From Pseudomonas sp. H3(2019) (GTDB lineage: Bacteria; Pseudomonadota; Gammaproteobacteria; Pseudomonadales; Pseudomonadaceae), in NCBI RefSeq assembly GCF_007713465.1, contig NZ_VMSG01000015.1, positions 1 through 37,923 of the forward strand: a DNA stretch of 37,923 nt. The letters are read 5' to 3'. The position numbers and the translations under genes were made by a program. Shown in pieces: positions 16,149 through 24,809 of this stretch. The notes under the pieces were generated by a model. It saw only the letters and a program-made list of their open reading frames with translations, was not told the DNA's origin and did no database searches. Each line of letters starts with the position of its first letter. The first letter of the stretch is position 1.

Positions 16149-17483
16149 ATGTCCACCACAACGCCGGCCAACCCTAAAGTTGGTTTCGTATCCCTGGGTT
16201 GCCCGAAAGCACTGGTCGACTCCGAGCGCATCCTTACCCAACTGCGCATGGAAGGCTATGACGTCGTGTCGACCTATCAGGACGCCGATGTCGTGGTGGT
16301 CAACACCTGCGGCTTCATCGACTCGGCCAAGGCCGAATCCCTTGAAGTGATCGGCGAAGCCATCAAGGAAAACGGCAAGGTCATCGTCACCGGCTGCATG
16401 GGGGTCGAAGAAGGCAACATCCGCAACGTACACCCAAGTGTGCTGGCCGTCACCGGTCCGCAGCAGTACGAGCAAGTGGTCAACGCCGTGCACGACGTCG
16501 TGCCACCGCGCCAGGACCACAACCCGCTGATCGACCTGGTGCCGCCGCAAGGCATCAAGCTGACGCCGCGTCACTACGCCTACCTGAAGATTTCCGAAGG
16601 CTGCAACCACAGCTGCAGCTTCTGCATCATCCCGTCGATGCGCGGCAAACTGGTCAGCCGTCCGGTGGGCGACGTGCTCGACGAAGCCCAGCGCCTGGTC
16701 AAATCCGGCGTCAAAGAGCTGCTGGTGATTTCCCAGGACACCAGCGCCTACGGCGTTGACGTCAAATACCGCACCGGTTTCTGGAATGGCGCGCCGGTGA
16801 AAACCCGCATGACCGAACTCTGCGAAGCGCTCAGCACCCTCGGCGTCTGGGTTCGCCTGCACTACGTTTACCCGTACCCGCATGTCGATGAGCTGATCCC
16901 GCTGATGGCCGCCGGGAAAATCCTGCCGTACCTGGACATCCCGTTCCAGCACGCCAGTCCGAAAGTGCTCAAGGCGATGAAACGCCCGGCGTTCGAAGAC
17001 AAGACCCTGGCGCGCATCAAGAACTGGCGCGAAATCTGCCCGGACCTGATCATCCGTTCGACCTTCATCGTCGGCTTCCCCGGCGAGACCGAAGAAGACT
17101 TCCAGTACCTGCTGAACTGGCTGACCGAAGCCCAGCTCGACCGCGTCGGCTGCTTCCAGTACTCGCCGGTTGAAGGCGCTCCGGCCAACGATCTGGATCT
17201 GGAGATCGTTCCGGATGAGGTCAAGCAAGACCGCTGGGATCGCTTCATGGCGCACCAGCAGGCCATCAGCTCGGCACGCCTGCAAATGCGCATCGGCCGT
17301 GAAATTGAAGTGCTGGTCGATGAAGTCGACGAGCAAGGCGCGGTTGGCCGTTGCTTCTTCGATGCCCCGGAAATCGACGGTAACGTATTCATCGACAACG
17401 GCAGCAACCTCAAGCCGGGCGACAAGGTCTGGTGCAAAGTGACCGACGCCGACGAATACGACCTGTGGGCTGAACAGATCTAA
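16149..17483 (+). CDS. rimO: Ribosomal protein S12 methylthiotransferase RimO
   Basis: This 444-residue radical-SAM enzyme adds a methylthio group to Asp88/89 of ribosomal protein S12. The N-terminal MTTase domain (VGFVSLGCPKALVDSE) supplies three cysteines for one iron-sulfur cluster. The radical-SAM CxxxCxxC lies at C152, C156 and C159 (GCNHSCSFC). A C-terminal TRAM domain binds substrate. ATG 16149, 10 bases after CGAGG, is chosen over a non-conserved 20-residue upstream extension. A strong terminator follows. Confidence 0.96.
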   Translation: MSTTTPANPKVGFVSLGCPKALVDSERILTQLRMEGYDVVSTYQDADVVVVNTCGFIDSAKAESLEVIGEAIKENGKVIVTGCMGVEEGNIRNVHPSVLAVTGPQQYEQVVNAVHDVVPPRQDHNPLIDLVPPQGIKLTPRHYAYLKISEGCNHSCSFCIIPSMRGKLVSRPVGDVLDEAQRLVKSGVKELLVISQDTSAYGVDVKYRTGFWNGAPVKTRMTELCEALSTLGVWVRLHYVYPYPHVDELIPLMAAGKILPYLDIPFQHASPKVLKAMKRPAFEDKTLARIKNWREICPDLIIRSTFIVGFPGETEEDFQYLLNWLTEAQLDRVGCFQYSPVEGAPANDLDLEIVPDEVKQDRWDRFMAHQQAISSARLQMRIGREIEVLVDEVDEQGAVGRCFFDAPEIDGNVFIDNGSNLKPGDKVWCKVTDADEYDLWAEQI

Positions 17484-17497
17484 ACGCAAAAAATATG

Positions 17498-17535
17498 AAA
17501 AGCCCCGCTCTCTTCACGAGATGCGGGGCTTTTTT
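17498..17535 (+). terminator. Terminator of rimO
   Basis: Arms AAAAGCCCCGC and GCGGGGCTTTTTT flank a 13-16 base loop, 15 bases after the rimO stop. Confidence 0.9.
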
Positions 17536-17598
17536 ACGTCTATCGTATTGTTCAGCAAGAGGATTTAACCTCACTCACGGCACAAGGGGCAGGCGGGC

Positions 17599-18072
17599 AT
17601 GCGCCATCATTCGGTCATCCACACACCGAAACACAGCGACTATGAAGAACTGACCCGGGTCTGGGAGGCGTCGGTCCGCGCCACGCATGATTTTCTACCG
17701 GACAGTTACATCGAGCTGCTGAAGAATCTGGTGCTCACCCGCTATCTGGATGCCGTCATGCTGATCTGTACCCGCGACCGACACCAGCACATCACCGGGT
17801 TCGCCGGCGTTGCAGCAGGCAAGATCGAAATGCTCTTTATCGCCCCCGAACACCGTGGCGAGGGCTTGGGCAAACAACTGCTGAACTACGCCATGGAACA
17901 CCTCAACGCCGATGAACTGGACGTCAACGAACAAAACCCGCAAGCCTTGGGGTTCTATTTCAAACAAGGTTTCGAAGTCATCGGACGCTCGGAGGTCGAT
18001 GGCATGGGCCAGCCATATCCGCTGCTGCACATGCGTTTGAAGCAGGCCAATCAACAGGCCCGGCGCGGCTAA
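17599..18072 (+). CDS. GNAT acetyltransferase, YjaB-like
   Basis: This 157-residue single-domain protein has the acetyl-CoA motif A pattern IAPEHRGEGLGKQLL (about 86-100). It also has VNEQNPQALGFYFKQGF and a C-terminal GRSEVDGMGQPYPLLHM, both closely recalling E. coli YjaB, a predicted N-acetyltransferase. Substrate is unknown. ATG 17599 is preceded only by a weak GGCAGGCGGG site. It precedes the RsuA-family gene on the same strand by about 80 bases, so co-transcription is possible. Confidence 0.88.
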   Translation: MRHHSVIHTPKHSDYEELTRVWEASVRATHDFLPDSYIELLKNLVLTRYLDAVMLICTRDRHQHITGFAGVAAGKIEMLFIAPEHRGEGLGKQLLNYAMEHLNADELDVNEQNPQALGFYFKQGFEVIGRSEVDGMGQPYPLLHMRLKQANQQARRG

Positions 18073-18154
18073 AAGCCACACAAGGCAAATGGACCCGCGA
18101 TTAACCGGCGCGAGGCAGGTACAATGCCTCCCCCCTTTTGTAACGGCCCCTGTC

Positions 18155-18865
18155 ATGACTGACCCGATTCGTCTCTCCAAACGCCTCATCGAGCTCGTCG
18201 GCTGCTCCCGTCGGGAGGCTGAGCTGTTCATTGAGGGCGGCTGGGTCACCGTGGACGGCGAAGTCATCGATGAGCCGCAGTTCAAGGTCGACACCCAGAA
18301 AGTCGAACTCGACCCCGAAGCCAAGGCCACCGCACCGGAACCCGTGACCATCCTGCTGCACGCGCCAGCGGGCATGGACGCCGACACTGCCCTGCAACTG
18401 ATCGGCCCCGAGACCCTGAGCGAAGAGCACCGCTTCAGCAAACGTCCGCTCAAGGGCCACTTCCTGCGCCTGACCGCCAGCGCCGACCTGCAGGCCAACG
18501 CCAGCGGGCTGCTGGTGTTCACCCAGGACTGGAAGATCCTGCGCAAACTCACTGCCGATACCAGCAAGATCGAGCAAGAGTATGTGGTTGAAGTCGAAGG
18601 CGACATGGTTGCTCACGGGCTCAACCGCCTGACCCACGGCCTGTCGTACAAAGGCAAGGAACTGCCGGCGGTCAAAGCCAGCTGGCAGAACGAAAACCGC
18701 CTGCGCTTCGCGATGAAAAACCCGCAACCGGGCATCATCGCCCAGCTCTGCCAGGCTGTCGGCCTCAAGGTCGTCGCCATCCGCCGCATCCGTATCGGTG
18801 GCGTTTCCATCGGCAAAGTGCCGGTGGGCCAATGGCGCTATCTGTCTGCCAAAGAGAAGTTCTAA
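18155..18865 (+). CDS. RsuA/RluB/E/F-family pseudouridine synthase-like protein
   Basis: The 236-residue product has an N-terminal S4 RNA-binding domain (about 4-50: RLSKRLIELVGCSRREAELFIEGG). A domain of the RsuA family follows, with GLLVFTQDW at 118-126 and the late motif VVAIRRIRIGGVSIG. Members isomerise a uridine in rRNA. Oddly, the catalytic motif usually reads RLDxxTxGLL, but here the residue five before the Gly is Gln113 (DLQANASGLL), with an Asp two residues earlier. It may be inactive, or the loop may be shifted. ATG 18155 begins the S4 domain; the in-frame extension up to 18089 is not supported. Confidence 0.85.
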   Translation: MTDPIRLSKRLIELVGCSRREAELFIEGGWVTVDGEVIDEPQFKVDTQKVELDPEAKATAPEPVTILLHAPAGMDADTALQLIGPETLSEEHRFSKRPLKGHFLRLTASADLQANASGLLVFTQDWKILRKLTADTSKIEQEYVVEVEGDMVAHGLNRLTHGLSYKGKELPAVKASWQNENRLRFAMKNPQPGIIAQLCQAVGLKVVAIRRIRIGGVSIGKVPVGQWRYLSAKEKF

Positions 18866-18932
18866 GGCAGCCACACATTTCGGCGTCGCCGTTAACGGCA
18901 ACGCCCACAGCTGAATGATCAGGACTGCACAC

Positions 18933-19400
18933 ATGATTCATAACGACGTACTGCGCAGCGTGCGCTACATGCTCGACATCAGCGACAAAAAAGTCATCGA
19001 GATCATCAAGCTCGGCGGCATGGACGTCACCCTGCCCGACCTGGTGACCTACCTCGACAAGAAAGAAGAAGACGAAGAAGGCTTCGTACGCTGCCCGGAC
19101 GACGTCATGGCGCACTTCCTCGATGGCCTGGTGTTCTTCAAGCGCGGCAAGGACGAAAGCCGTCCGCCGCAGCCGATCGAGCTGCCAGTCACCAACAACA
19201 TCATCCTGAAGAAGCTGCGCGTGGCCTTCGAACTGAAAGAAGACGACATGCACGCAATCCTCAAGGCCGCCGAATTCCCGGTCTCCAAGCCTGAGTTGAG
19301 CGCACTGTTCCGCAAGTTCGGCCACACCAACTATCGGCCATGCGGCGACCAGTTGCTGCGCAATTTCCTCAAGGGCCTGACCCTGCGCGTTCGCGGCTGA
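18933..19400 (+). CDS. YehS family protein (DUF1456)
   Basis: The 155-residue product consists of two similar DUF1456 units, starting NDVLRSVRYMLDISDKKV and NNIILKKLRVAFELKEDD, each with helices and a short acidic segment. This matches E. coli YehS in length. Function is unknown. The start ATG 18933 is chosen because MIHNDVLRSVRYML is the family's beginning. It is 67 bases after the RsuA-like gene and 2 bases before trmO, suggesting one transcript. Confidence 0.88.
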   Translation: MIHNDVLRSVRYMLDISDKKVIEIIKLGGMDVTLPDLVTYLDKKEEDEEGFVRCPDDVMAHFLDGLVFFKRGKDESRPPQPIELPVTNNIILKKLRVAFELKEDDMHAILKAAEFPVSKPELSALFRKFGHTNYRPCGDQLLRNFLKGLTLRVRG

Positions 19401-19402
19401 TC

Positions 19403-20101
19403 ATGAGCTACAGCGTTTCCCCGATCGGCTTTGTGCGCTCCTGCTTCAAGGAGAAGTTCGCCATTCCGCGTCAGCCGCAACTGGCGCCGGCCGCTCGCGG
19501 CATTCTGGAGCTGGTGGCGCCGTTCGATCAGGGTGATGCGGTGCAAGGCCTGGAGCAGGTCAGCCATGTCTGGCTGCTGTTCCTGTTTCATCAGGCGCTG
19601 GAAGATAAACCGCGACTCAAAGTCCGTCCACCGCGCTTGGGCGGTAACAAGTCCATGGGCGTGTTCGCCACACGGGCGACCCATCGGCCCAATGGCATTG
19701 GCCAATCGGTGGTCAAGCTGGACAAGGTTGAAGCCAATCGCCTGTGGATCTCCGGCATCGACCTGCTGGACGGCACGCCGATTCTCGACATCAAACCCTA
19801 CGTGCCCTACGCCGATATCATCCCGGGGGCGTCCAACGAGATCGCCAGCGCCGCGCCGCAACTGATTCCGGTGCAGTGGGCGGATGTGGCATTGCAACAG
19901 GCGCTTACGCATGCTCAGCGCCTCGAAGAGCCCTTGGTCGAGCTGATCGAGCAATGCCTGGCCCAAGACCCACGCCCGGCCTACCAGACGCCTGCACCCG
20001 AACGCGAATACGGCGCACAATTCTGGGACCTGGACGTGCGCTGGCATTACCCGGAAGCCGGGCTGATTCGCGTCCTCGAAGTCATCCCCGCGAAAACCTG
20101 A
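19403..20101 (+). CDS. trmO: tRNA m6t6A37 methyltransferase TrmO (TsaA family)
   Basis: The 232-residue protein has the TsaA/UPF0066 barrel. It begins YSVSPIGFVRSCFKEKFAIP and continues with HVWLLFLFHQ, KVRPPRLGG, GVFATRATHRPNGIGQS and GIDLLDGTPILDIKPYVPY, all family signatures. A smaller C-terminal domain follows. It methylates t6A37 in tRNA-Thr using AdoMet. ATG 19403 lies 2 bases after the DUF1456 stop, so translation is probably coupled; no separate ribosome site is evident. A terminator follows within 15 bases. Confidence 0.93.
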   Translation: MSYSVSPIGFVRSCFKEKFAIPRQPQLAPAARGILELVAPFDQGDAVQGLEQVSHVWLLFLFHQALEDKPRLKVRPPRLGGNKSMGVFATRATHRPNGIGQSVVKLDKVEANRLWISGIDLLDGTPILDIKPYVPYADIIPGASNEIASAAPQLIPVQWADVALQQALTHAQRLEEPLVELIEQCLAQDPRPAYQTPAPEREYGAQFWDLDVRWHYPEAGLIRVLEVIPAKT

Positions 20102-20114
20102 ACGCCAGAAACGC

Positions 20115-20154
20115 AAAAGCCCGCGCTGCCTTCTCAGGCAACGCGGGCTTTTTT
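20115..20154 (+). terminator. Terminator of the yehS-trmO transcript
   Basis: Arms AAAAGCCCGCG / CGCGGGCTTTT are extended by CTGCC/GGCA pairing and followed by a T-run. Confidence 0.9.
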
Positions 20155-20174
20155 ATCGATAGACACATAACCAG

Positions 20175-20264
20175 TGTGGGAGCGAGCCTGCTCGCGAAAG
20201 CAGACTGTCAGTCAACATCATCGTTGAATGTTAAACCGTTTTCGCGAGCAGGCTCGCTCCCACA
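20175..20264. repeat. Inverted REP pair (REPIN-like)
   Basis: TGTGGGAGCGAGCCTGCTCG begins at 20175 and its reverse complement ends at 20264. The two REP units are about 27 bases each and separated by about 36. Both contain an internal GCGAGC...GCTCGC hairpin. This is the typical mobile REP doublet of fluorescens-group pseudomonads. It lies between trmO and the end of fpr. Confidence 0.92.
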
Positions 20265-20274
20265 GGTATTGCGC

Positions 20275-21054
20275 TTACTTCTCGACGAACGCACGCTCGA
20301 TCAGGTAGTCACCCGGCTCACGCATACGCGGCGAAACTTTCAGGCCGAAGCTGTTCAGTACTTCGCTGGTTTCGTCGAGCATGCTCGGGCTGCCGCAGAG
20401 CATGGCGCGGTCGTCTTCAGGATTGATCGGCGGCAGGCCGATGTCGCTGAACAGCTTGCCGCTGCGCATCAGGTCGGTCAGACGACCTTCGTTTTCGAAC
20501 GGCTCGCGAGTCACGGTCGGGTAGTAGATCAACTTGTCACGCAGGGCCTCGCCGAAGAATTCGTTCTGCGGCAGGTGCTCGGTGATGAACTCGCGGTAAG
20601 CGACTTCGTTGACGTAACGTACGCCGTGGCACAGGATCACTTTTTCGAAACGCTCGTAGGTTTCCGGATCCTGGATGACGCTCATGAACGGCGCCAGACC
20701 GGTGCCGGTGCTGAGCAGGTACAGATGCTTACCAGGCTTCAAATCGTCCAGCACCAGGGTGCCGGTCGGTTTTTTGCTGATGATGATCTCGTCACCTTCC
20801 TTCAGATGTTGCAACTGGGAAGTCAGCGGACCATCAGGAACCTTGATGCTGAAGAACTCGAGATGCTCTTCCCAGTTCGGGCTGGCAATCGAGTAAGCGC
20901 GCATAAGCGGGCGGCCGTTGGGCTGTTGCAGGCCGATCATCACGAACTGGCCGTTCTCGAAGCGCAGGCCCGGATCGCGGGTGCACTTGAAGCTGAACAG
21001 AGTGTCGTTCCAGTGGTGAACACTGAGGACACGCTCGTGGTTCATGTTGCTCAT
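20275..21054 (-). CDS. fpr: Ferredoxin/flavodoxin-NADP+ reductase
   Basis: The protein has 259 residues of the bacterial FNR type. The FAD-binding motif is RAYSIASPN, the NADP site includes STGTGLAPF, CGSPSML follows, and it ends with the AFVEK typical of this subclass. It moves electrons between NADPH and ferredoxin or flavodoxin, for iron mobilisation and oxidative stress defence. The start MSNMNHERV at 21054 has AGGAG upstream and matches familiar Fpr sequences; earlier in-frame codons lie in the promoter. It is divergent from the LysR gene, which in P. putida (FinR) activates fpr. Confidence 0.95.
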   Translation of the reverse strand: MSNMNHERVLSVHHWNDTLFSFKCTRDPGLRFENGQFVMIGLQQPNGRPLMRAYSIASPNWEEHLEFFSIKVPDGPLTSQLQHLKEGDEIIISKKPTGTLVLDDLKPGKHLYLLSTGTGLAPFMSVIQDPETYERFEKVILCHGVRYVNEVAYREFITEHLPQNEFFGEALRDKLIYYPTVTREPFENEGRLTDLMRSGKLFSDIGLPPINPEDDRAMLCGSPSMLDETSEVLNSFGLKVSPRMREPGDYLIERAFVEK

Positions 21055-21164
21055 GTACGGGGGACTCCTGGATTTTTGTCTGCGCATGCTCTGCGCCAAG
21101 AGAGCTGTGCGCAATTGCATCGCATTCTAATGGCAGCGACAATATCTGTTAACTGGATTATTAA

Positions 21165-21177
21165 GATAAGGGTTATC
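21165..21177. promoter_or_regulatory. Candidate FinR operator in the fpr-finR spacer
   Basis: GATAA-GGG-TTATC is a perfect 13-base inverted repeat, 12 bases before the finR start, inside a 135-base divergent spacer. It fits the T-N11-A form of LysR boxes. FinR binding is inferred from position only. Confidence 0.4.
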
Positions 21178-21189
21178 GGTTATATAGAT

Positions 21190-22116
21190 ATGCGATTTAC
21201 TCTACGTCAACTTCAAGTCTTCGTCGCCGTCGCTCAGCAAGAGAGTGTCTCTCGTGCTGCCGGTCTGCTCAACCTTTCGCAGTCGGCGGCCAGCACCTCG
21301 ATCACCGAGCTTGAGCGCCAATCCAGCTGCCAACTGTTCGACCGCGCCGGCAAGCGGCTGAGCCTCAACGCCATGGGCAAACAACTGTTGCCGCAGGCGG
21401 TGGCCTTGCTCGACCAGGCCAAGGAAATCGAAGACCTGCTCAACGGCAAGTCCGGTTTCGGCTCGCTCGCAGTCGGCGCCACGCTCACCATCGGCAACTA
21501 CCTGGCGACGTTGCTGATTGGCAGCTTCATGCAGCGCCATCCGGAAAGCCAGGTGAAGCTGCATGTACAGAACACTGCCAACATCGTGCAACAAGTCGCC
21601 CACTATGAAATTGATCTGGGTCTAATCGAAGGCGACTGCAGCCACCCGGACATCGAGGTACAAAGCTGGGTCGAGGATGAGCTGGTGGTGTTTTGCGCCC
21701 CGCAACATCCGCTGGCCGCCCGTGGCCAGGCAAGCATGGAGGAGCTGACGCACGAGGCGTGGATCCTTCGCGAGCAAGGCTCCGGCACGCGCCTGACCTT
21801 TGACCAGGCGATGCGTCATCACCGAAGCGCCTTGAATATCCGGCTTGAGCTGGAACACACCGAAGCGATCAAGCGCGCGGTGGAGTCTGGCCTTGGGATT
21901 GGTTGTATTTCGCGGCTGGCGCTACGCGACGCGTTCCGCCGCGGCAGTCTGGTGGCGGTTGAAACACCGGACCTGGATCTGGCGCGGCAGTTTTATTTCA
22001 TCTGGCACAAACAGAAATATCAGACATCGGCCATGCGCGAGTTTCTCGACCTGTGCCGCGCTTTCACCGCCGGGGTTCAGCGCAGCGACGAGATCGTTTT
22101 GCCGACGATTGCTTAA
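21190..22116 (+). CDS. finR: LysR-type regulator FinR
   Basis: This 308-residue LysR-family regulator has an N-terminal winged HTH (RQLQVFVAVAQQESVSRAAG, SQSAASTSITELE) and a C-terminal two-lobe effector domain from about residue 90. It is divergent from fpr; in P. putida FinR is needed for fpr induction by superoxide-generating conditions. ATG 21190 begins the standard MRFTLRQLQVF; the long in-frame upstream reading (from 19744) is an artefact running through trmO and fpr. The last four bases overlap the convergent dgkA stop. Confidence 0.9.
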   Translation: MRFTLRQLQVFVAVAQQESVSRAAGLLNLSQSAASTSITELERQSSCQLFDRAGKRLSLNAMGKQLLPQAVALLDQAKEIEDLLNGKSGFGSLAVGATLTIGNYLATLLIGSFMQRHPESQVKLHVQNTANIVQQVAHYEIDLGLIEGDCSHPDIEVQSWVEDELVVFCAPQHPLAARGQASMEELTHEAWILREQGSGTRLTFDQAMRHHRSALNIRLELEHTEAIKRAVESGLGIGCISRLALRDAFRRGSLVAVETPDLDLARQFYFIWHKQKYQTSAMREFLDLCRAFTAGVQRSDEIVLPTIA

Positions 22117-22475
22117 AGCAGAATCACCGCCCACACCATCACGATCATGCTCAGGGCCATTAACTGAGCAGCGCTGCCCATGTCCTTGGCATTTTTCGAC
22201 AACGGGTGCCGATCGAGGGAAATCCGGTCAATGGCCGCTTCCACGGCCGAATTGAGCAACTCGACAATCAGCGCCAACATGCAGACAGCAATCAGCAAGG
22301 CACGCTCGACGTGGCTGACGTTCAGCACAAACGCTAGTGGAATCAGGATGACATTCAGCAAGACCAGTTGACGAAAAGCGGCTTCGCCAGTGAACGCTGC
22401 ACGCAGGCCATCGAGAGAATAACCACCTGCATTGAGAATGCGCTTGAGACCGGTTTGACCTTTGAAAGGCGACAT
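22113..22475 (-). CDS. dgkA: Diacylglycerol kinase
   Basis: This 120-residue integral membrane enzyme has three hydrophobic helices and the conserved VELLNSAVEAAIDR plus KNAKDMGSAAQ motifs. It phosphorylates diacylglycerol to phosphatidate at the inner membrane, recycling lipid from membrane-derived glucan synthesis. Length is normal. It lies downstream of erdR on the same strand with a 75-base gap. PAO1 shows the same dgkA-erdR neighbourhood (PA3603-PA3604). Confidence 0.95.
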   Translation of the reverse strand: MSPFKGQTGLKRILNAGGYSLDGLRAAFTGEAAFRQLVLLNVILIPLAFVLNVSHVERALLIAVCMLALIVELLNSAVEAAIDRISLDRHPLSKNAKDMGSAAQLMALSMIVMVWAVILL

Positions 22476-22550
22476 AAAGTAGGCAACTGAACCAGAAGGA
22501 GTAGAAAAGCTAGATCAACAGAAGTTAAAAAAGCGTGAATGGAAGCGCCG

Positions 22551-23201
22551 TCAGTGGCTCGAAATCGACTCAAGTTGTTGCAACAGCAACGCCGCCTGAG
22601 TCCGGGTACGCACACCCAGCTTGCGGAAGATCGCCGTCACGTGCGCCTTGATCGTCGCCTCCGACACACTCAACTCGTAGGCAATCTGCTTGTTCAGCAG
22701 ACCTTCGCAGACCATGGTCAATACACGGAACTGCTGTGGCGTCAGACTGGCCAAGCCTTCGCTGGCAGCCTTGGCCTCGTCCGAAACGCTGACCGCTTCA
22801 AATGCCTGCGGCGGCCAGAAGACATCGCCATCCAGCACAGAGCGCACCGCTTGCTGAATCACTTCCAATGAACTGGATTTGGGAATGAAACCGCTGGCCC
22901 CGAATTCACGGGAACGCACCATGATCGAGGCTTCTTCCTGAGCCGAAACCATCACCACCGGGATCTGCGGGTATTGACCGCGCAACAGCACCAGCCCCGA
23001 GAATCCGTATGCGCCCGGCATGTTCAGGTCCAGCAGCACCAGATCCCAGTCGGACTTTTCAGTCAGACGGGTTTCCAGCTCGGCAATGCTTGCCACCTCC
23101 ACCAGACGGACCTCCGGGCCAAGGCCCAGGGTCACGGCCTGGTGCAGCGCGCTACGAAAGAGAGGGTGGTCATCGGCAATCAGGATTTCGTATGTGGCCA
23201 T
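22551..23201 (-). CDS. erdR: LuxR-family response regulator ErdR (CrbR)
   Basis: The 216-residue protein has a receiver domain (acidic pair D10-D11, phospho-acceptor D58 in LLDLNMP, Lys near 108 in FIPKS). A C-terminal LuxR HTH covers about 148-210 (LTPQQFRVLTMVCEGLLNKQ). In Pseudomonas, ErdR/CrbR works with the sensor MxtR/CrbS to control acetate (acsA) and ethanol metabolism. The sensor gene is not in this window. The spacer upstream (23202-23427) shows no further gene. Confidence 0.9.
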   Translation of the reverse strand: MATYEILIADDHPLFRSALHQAVTLGLGPEVRLVEVASIAELETRLTEKSDWDLVLLDLNMPGAYGFSGLVLLRGQYPQIPVVMVSAQEEASIMVRSREFGASGFIPKSSSLEVIQQAVRSVLDGDVFWPPQAFEAVSVSDEAKAASEGLASLTPQQFRVLTMVCEGLLNKQIAYELSVSEATIKAHVTAIFRKLGVRTRTQAALLLQQLESISSH

Positions 23202-23427
23202 TTTTCAAATGATCCTGTTTTTTATGGCAGACCTGATGCATTCAGGCCTCGCCAAGGCAACTCGAGGTACCGCCAGACAGCGGCACCAACAAGGCACGTT
23301 CAACGCCAAGAGCCCATAAAACCGGCGTTTCAATTTTCGGCCGCACCCCAATCGGCGCCAAGGATGCCCAGCGAAGCCTGGGTGGTCAAGCCGCAAACCC
23401 GCGGTTACCTGTCAGTATGGGTGACTC

Positions 23428-24186
23428 TCAGGACATGACCGGCGCGGTGTGTTCAACGAAAGGCAGCAATTCTGTATGGGCCGGGGTCGAGACATTCATT
23501 TCCAGCTGATGTTTGGCATCGAGGTAATGCTGGCTGAACACATCGAAATAAGCATCCAGTGCCGATGCAGCGTCTACATCCCCCGCCAGATCCAGGCACA
23601 ACGCAGCCACTTCCGCGGTGCACAGGTGTTCGCTGCGGGTAGATCTTCTCAGGCGGTACCGCGAGAGCTTTTCGGGGAGCAGGCTCAGAATCGGAAACCC
23701 GTCGAAATAAGGGCTTTTCCGAAAAATCTTTCTCGCCTCGGTCCAGGTTGCATCCAGCAGGATGAACAGCGGGCGCTTCTCGCTGGTAGCCTCGACGGTA
23801 TGAGTCACACGTTCGGGAGCAACGTATTCGCCGGGAAACACCAGATAAGGCTGCCATTGCGGGTCGGACAAAAGCTTGATCAGTTGCGGGTCGACCTCGG
23901 TACGCGACCAGATAAAGGCAAAGTTATCCCTGACCACGTCTGCGATCAGCCAGCCGGTGTTGCTCGGTTTGAACACTTCCTTCCTGGTCATGATCAGGCA
24001 AACACCGGCCCGTGATTCGACCTGGGGACGCCAGTTACACAGGCAGTGGCTCTCGATCACCCGGCACGTATGGCAACGGGGCGCCCGTGAACCGCGGGCC
24101 AGAAAAGGCTTGGTACTCTCCTCTTCTCGCTCATCGCGCAGACGGGCTACGGCGTTCGTGGCAAAACGTGGGGCAGCATTGCTCAT
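23428..24186 (-). CDS. DTW-domain protein, probable tRNA acp3U synthase (TapT-like)
   Basis: The 252-residue product carries cysteines C-H-T-C...C-L-C near residues 37-49 (zinc-like) and the DTW hallmark DATWTEARKIFRKSPY at about 158. A conserved YRLRRSTRSEHLCTAEV region follows. DTW proteins such as E. coli TapT (YfiP) add aminocarboxypropyl to uridine 47 of tRNA using AdoMet. The ATG at 24186 is preferred because MSNAAPRFATNAVARLR is the familiar beginning; TTG 24237 would add 17 residues and neither has a strong ribosome site. It lies upstream of erdR on the same strand. Confidence 0.85.
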   Translation of the reverse strand: MSNAAPRFATNAVARLRDEREEESTKPFLARGSRAPRCHTCRVIESHCLCNWRPQVESRAGVCLIMTRKEVFKPSNTGWLIADVVRDNFAFIWSRTEVDPQLIKLLSDPQWQPYLVFPGEYVAPERVTHTVEATSEKRPLFILLDATWTEARKIFRKSPYFDGFPILSLLPEKLSRYRLRRSTRSEHLCTAEVAALCLDLAGDVDAASALDAYFDVFSQHYLDAKHQLEMNVSTPAHTELLPFVEHTAPVMS

Positions 24187-24375
24187 CGCAGGCAGCACCG
24201 GCAGGAAAGGGATATCGACACAAAAAACACTCGGCAAGGCAGGAAGTCGCGGCAGTTTACCAGAGCAACTCGCTCAAACCTGTACCGCCTACCCCCGCTC
24301 GCCTATAATCCGCCGCCACTGAACGCACCGCCATGTGGCTGGTCGAAGCACCAGTCACTGAACCAGGAGAGTTTC

Positions 24376-24801
24376 ATGCTGCGCCTTATCGTCCCCACCG
24401 CTGCCCTTCTGCTGGCCCTGCCCTTCAGCGCTCAAGCAGCCTCCCTGAATGATTTGAATCTGGGCAAGATGCTGGAAAAGGTTGCTGCGGAAAGTAACGT
24501 CGGCCTGCCTCGAGAAATAAATGAGAACCTTCTCGACCAAGGTTATTCGGTTGATGGCAAACAGCTGATCGACCACATTAGCGTGCAATCAGCTTATGCC
24601 GACGAAATGCGTGCCAATCCGAAAGTGGTTTATCTGCAACTGGGCGCCAGCGTTTGCCGCAACGCGAACTACCGCAAGCTGATGGCCAAGGGCGCGATCA
24701 TGCGTTACGACTTTTCGGAAAACAAAACCAATCGCCCTGTAGGCTCGGCCAGCTACCAGGAATCGGATTGCCCTGCGCAAACGACACAAAAGAAAAAGTA
24801 A
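24376..24801 (+). CDS. Secreted PA3611-type protein (quorum-regulated virulence factor family)
   Basis: This 141-residue protein has a clear signal peptide: a basic start, a hydrophobic run ALLLALPF, and likely cleavage after SAQA (about residue 21). The remainder is small and mixed, with two cysteines (C73 and C132 regions) that could form a disulfide. It resembles P. aeruginosa PA3611, annotated as quorum-sensing-regulated virulence factor. The biochemical role is unknown. ATG 24376 follows CAGGAGAG. It is monocistronic, convergent with the next small gene. Confidence 0.85.
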   Translation: MLRLIVPTAALLLALPFSAQAASLNDLNLGKMLEKVAAESNVGLPREINENLLDQGYSVDGKQLIDHISVQSAYADEMRANPKVVYLQLGASVCRNANYRKLMAKGAIMRYDFSENKTNRPVGSASYQESDCPAQTTQKKK

Positions 24802-24809
24802 TCACGTAA

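Noticed and set aside
16143..17489. 448-codon open frame opposite rimO
   Set aside because: Mirror of an intact, well-known gene; typical of GC-rich third positions.
19744..21189. Long in-frame extension upstream of finR
   Set aside because: It would run through trmO, the REP pair and antisense to fpr; the normal LysR start is at 21190.
23205..23396. 63-codon minus-strand frame between the DTW gene and erdR
   Set aside because: No ribosome site or recognisable motif; a plus-strand frame of similar quality overlaps it.
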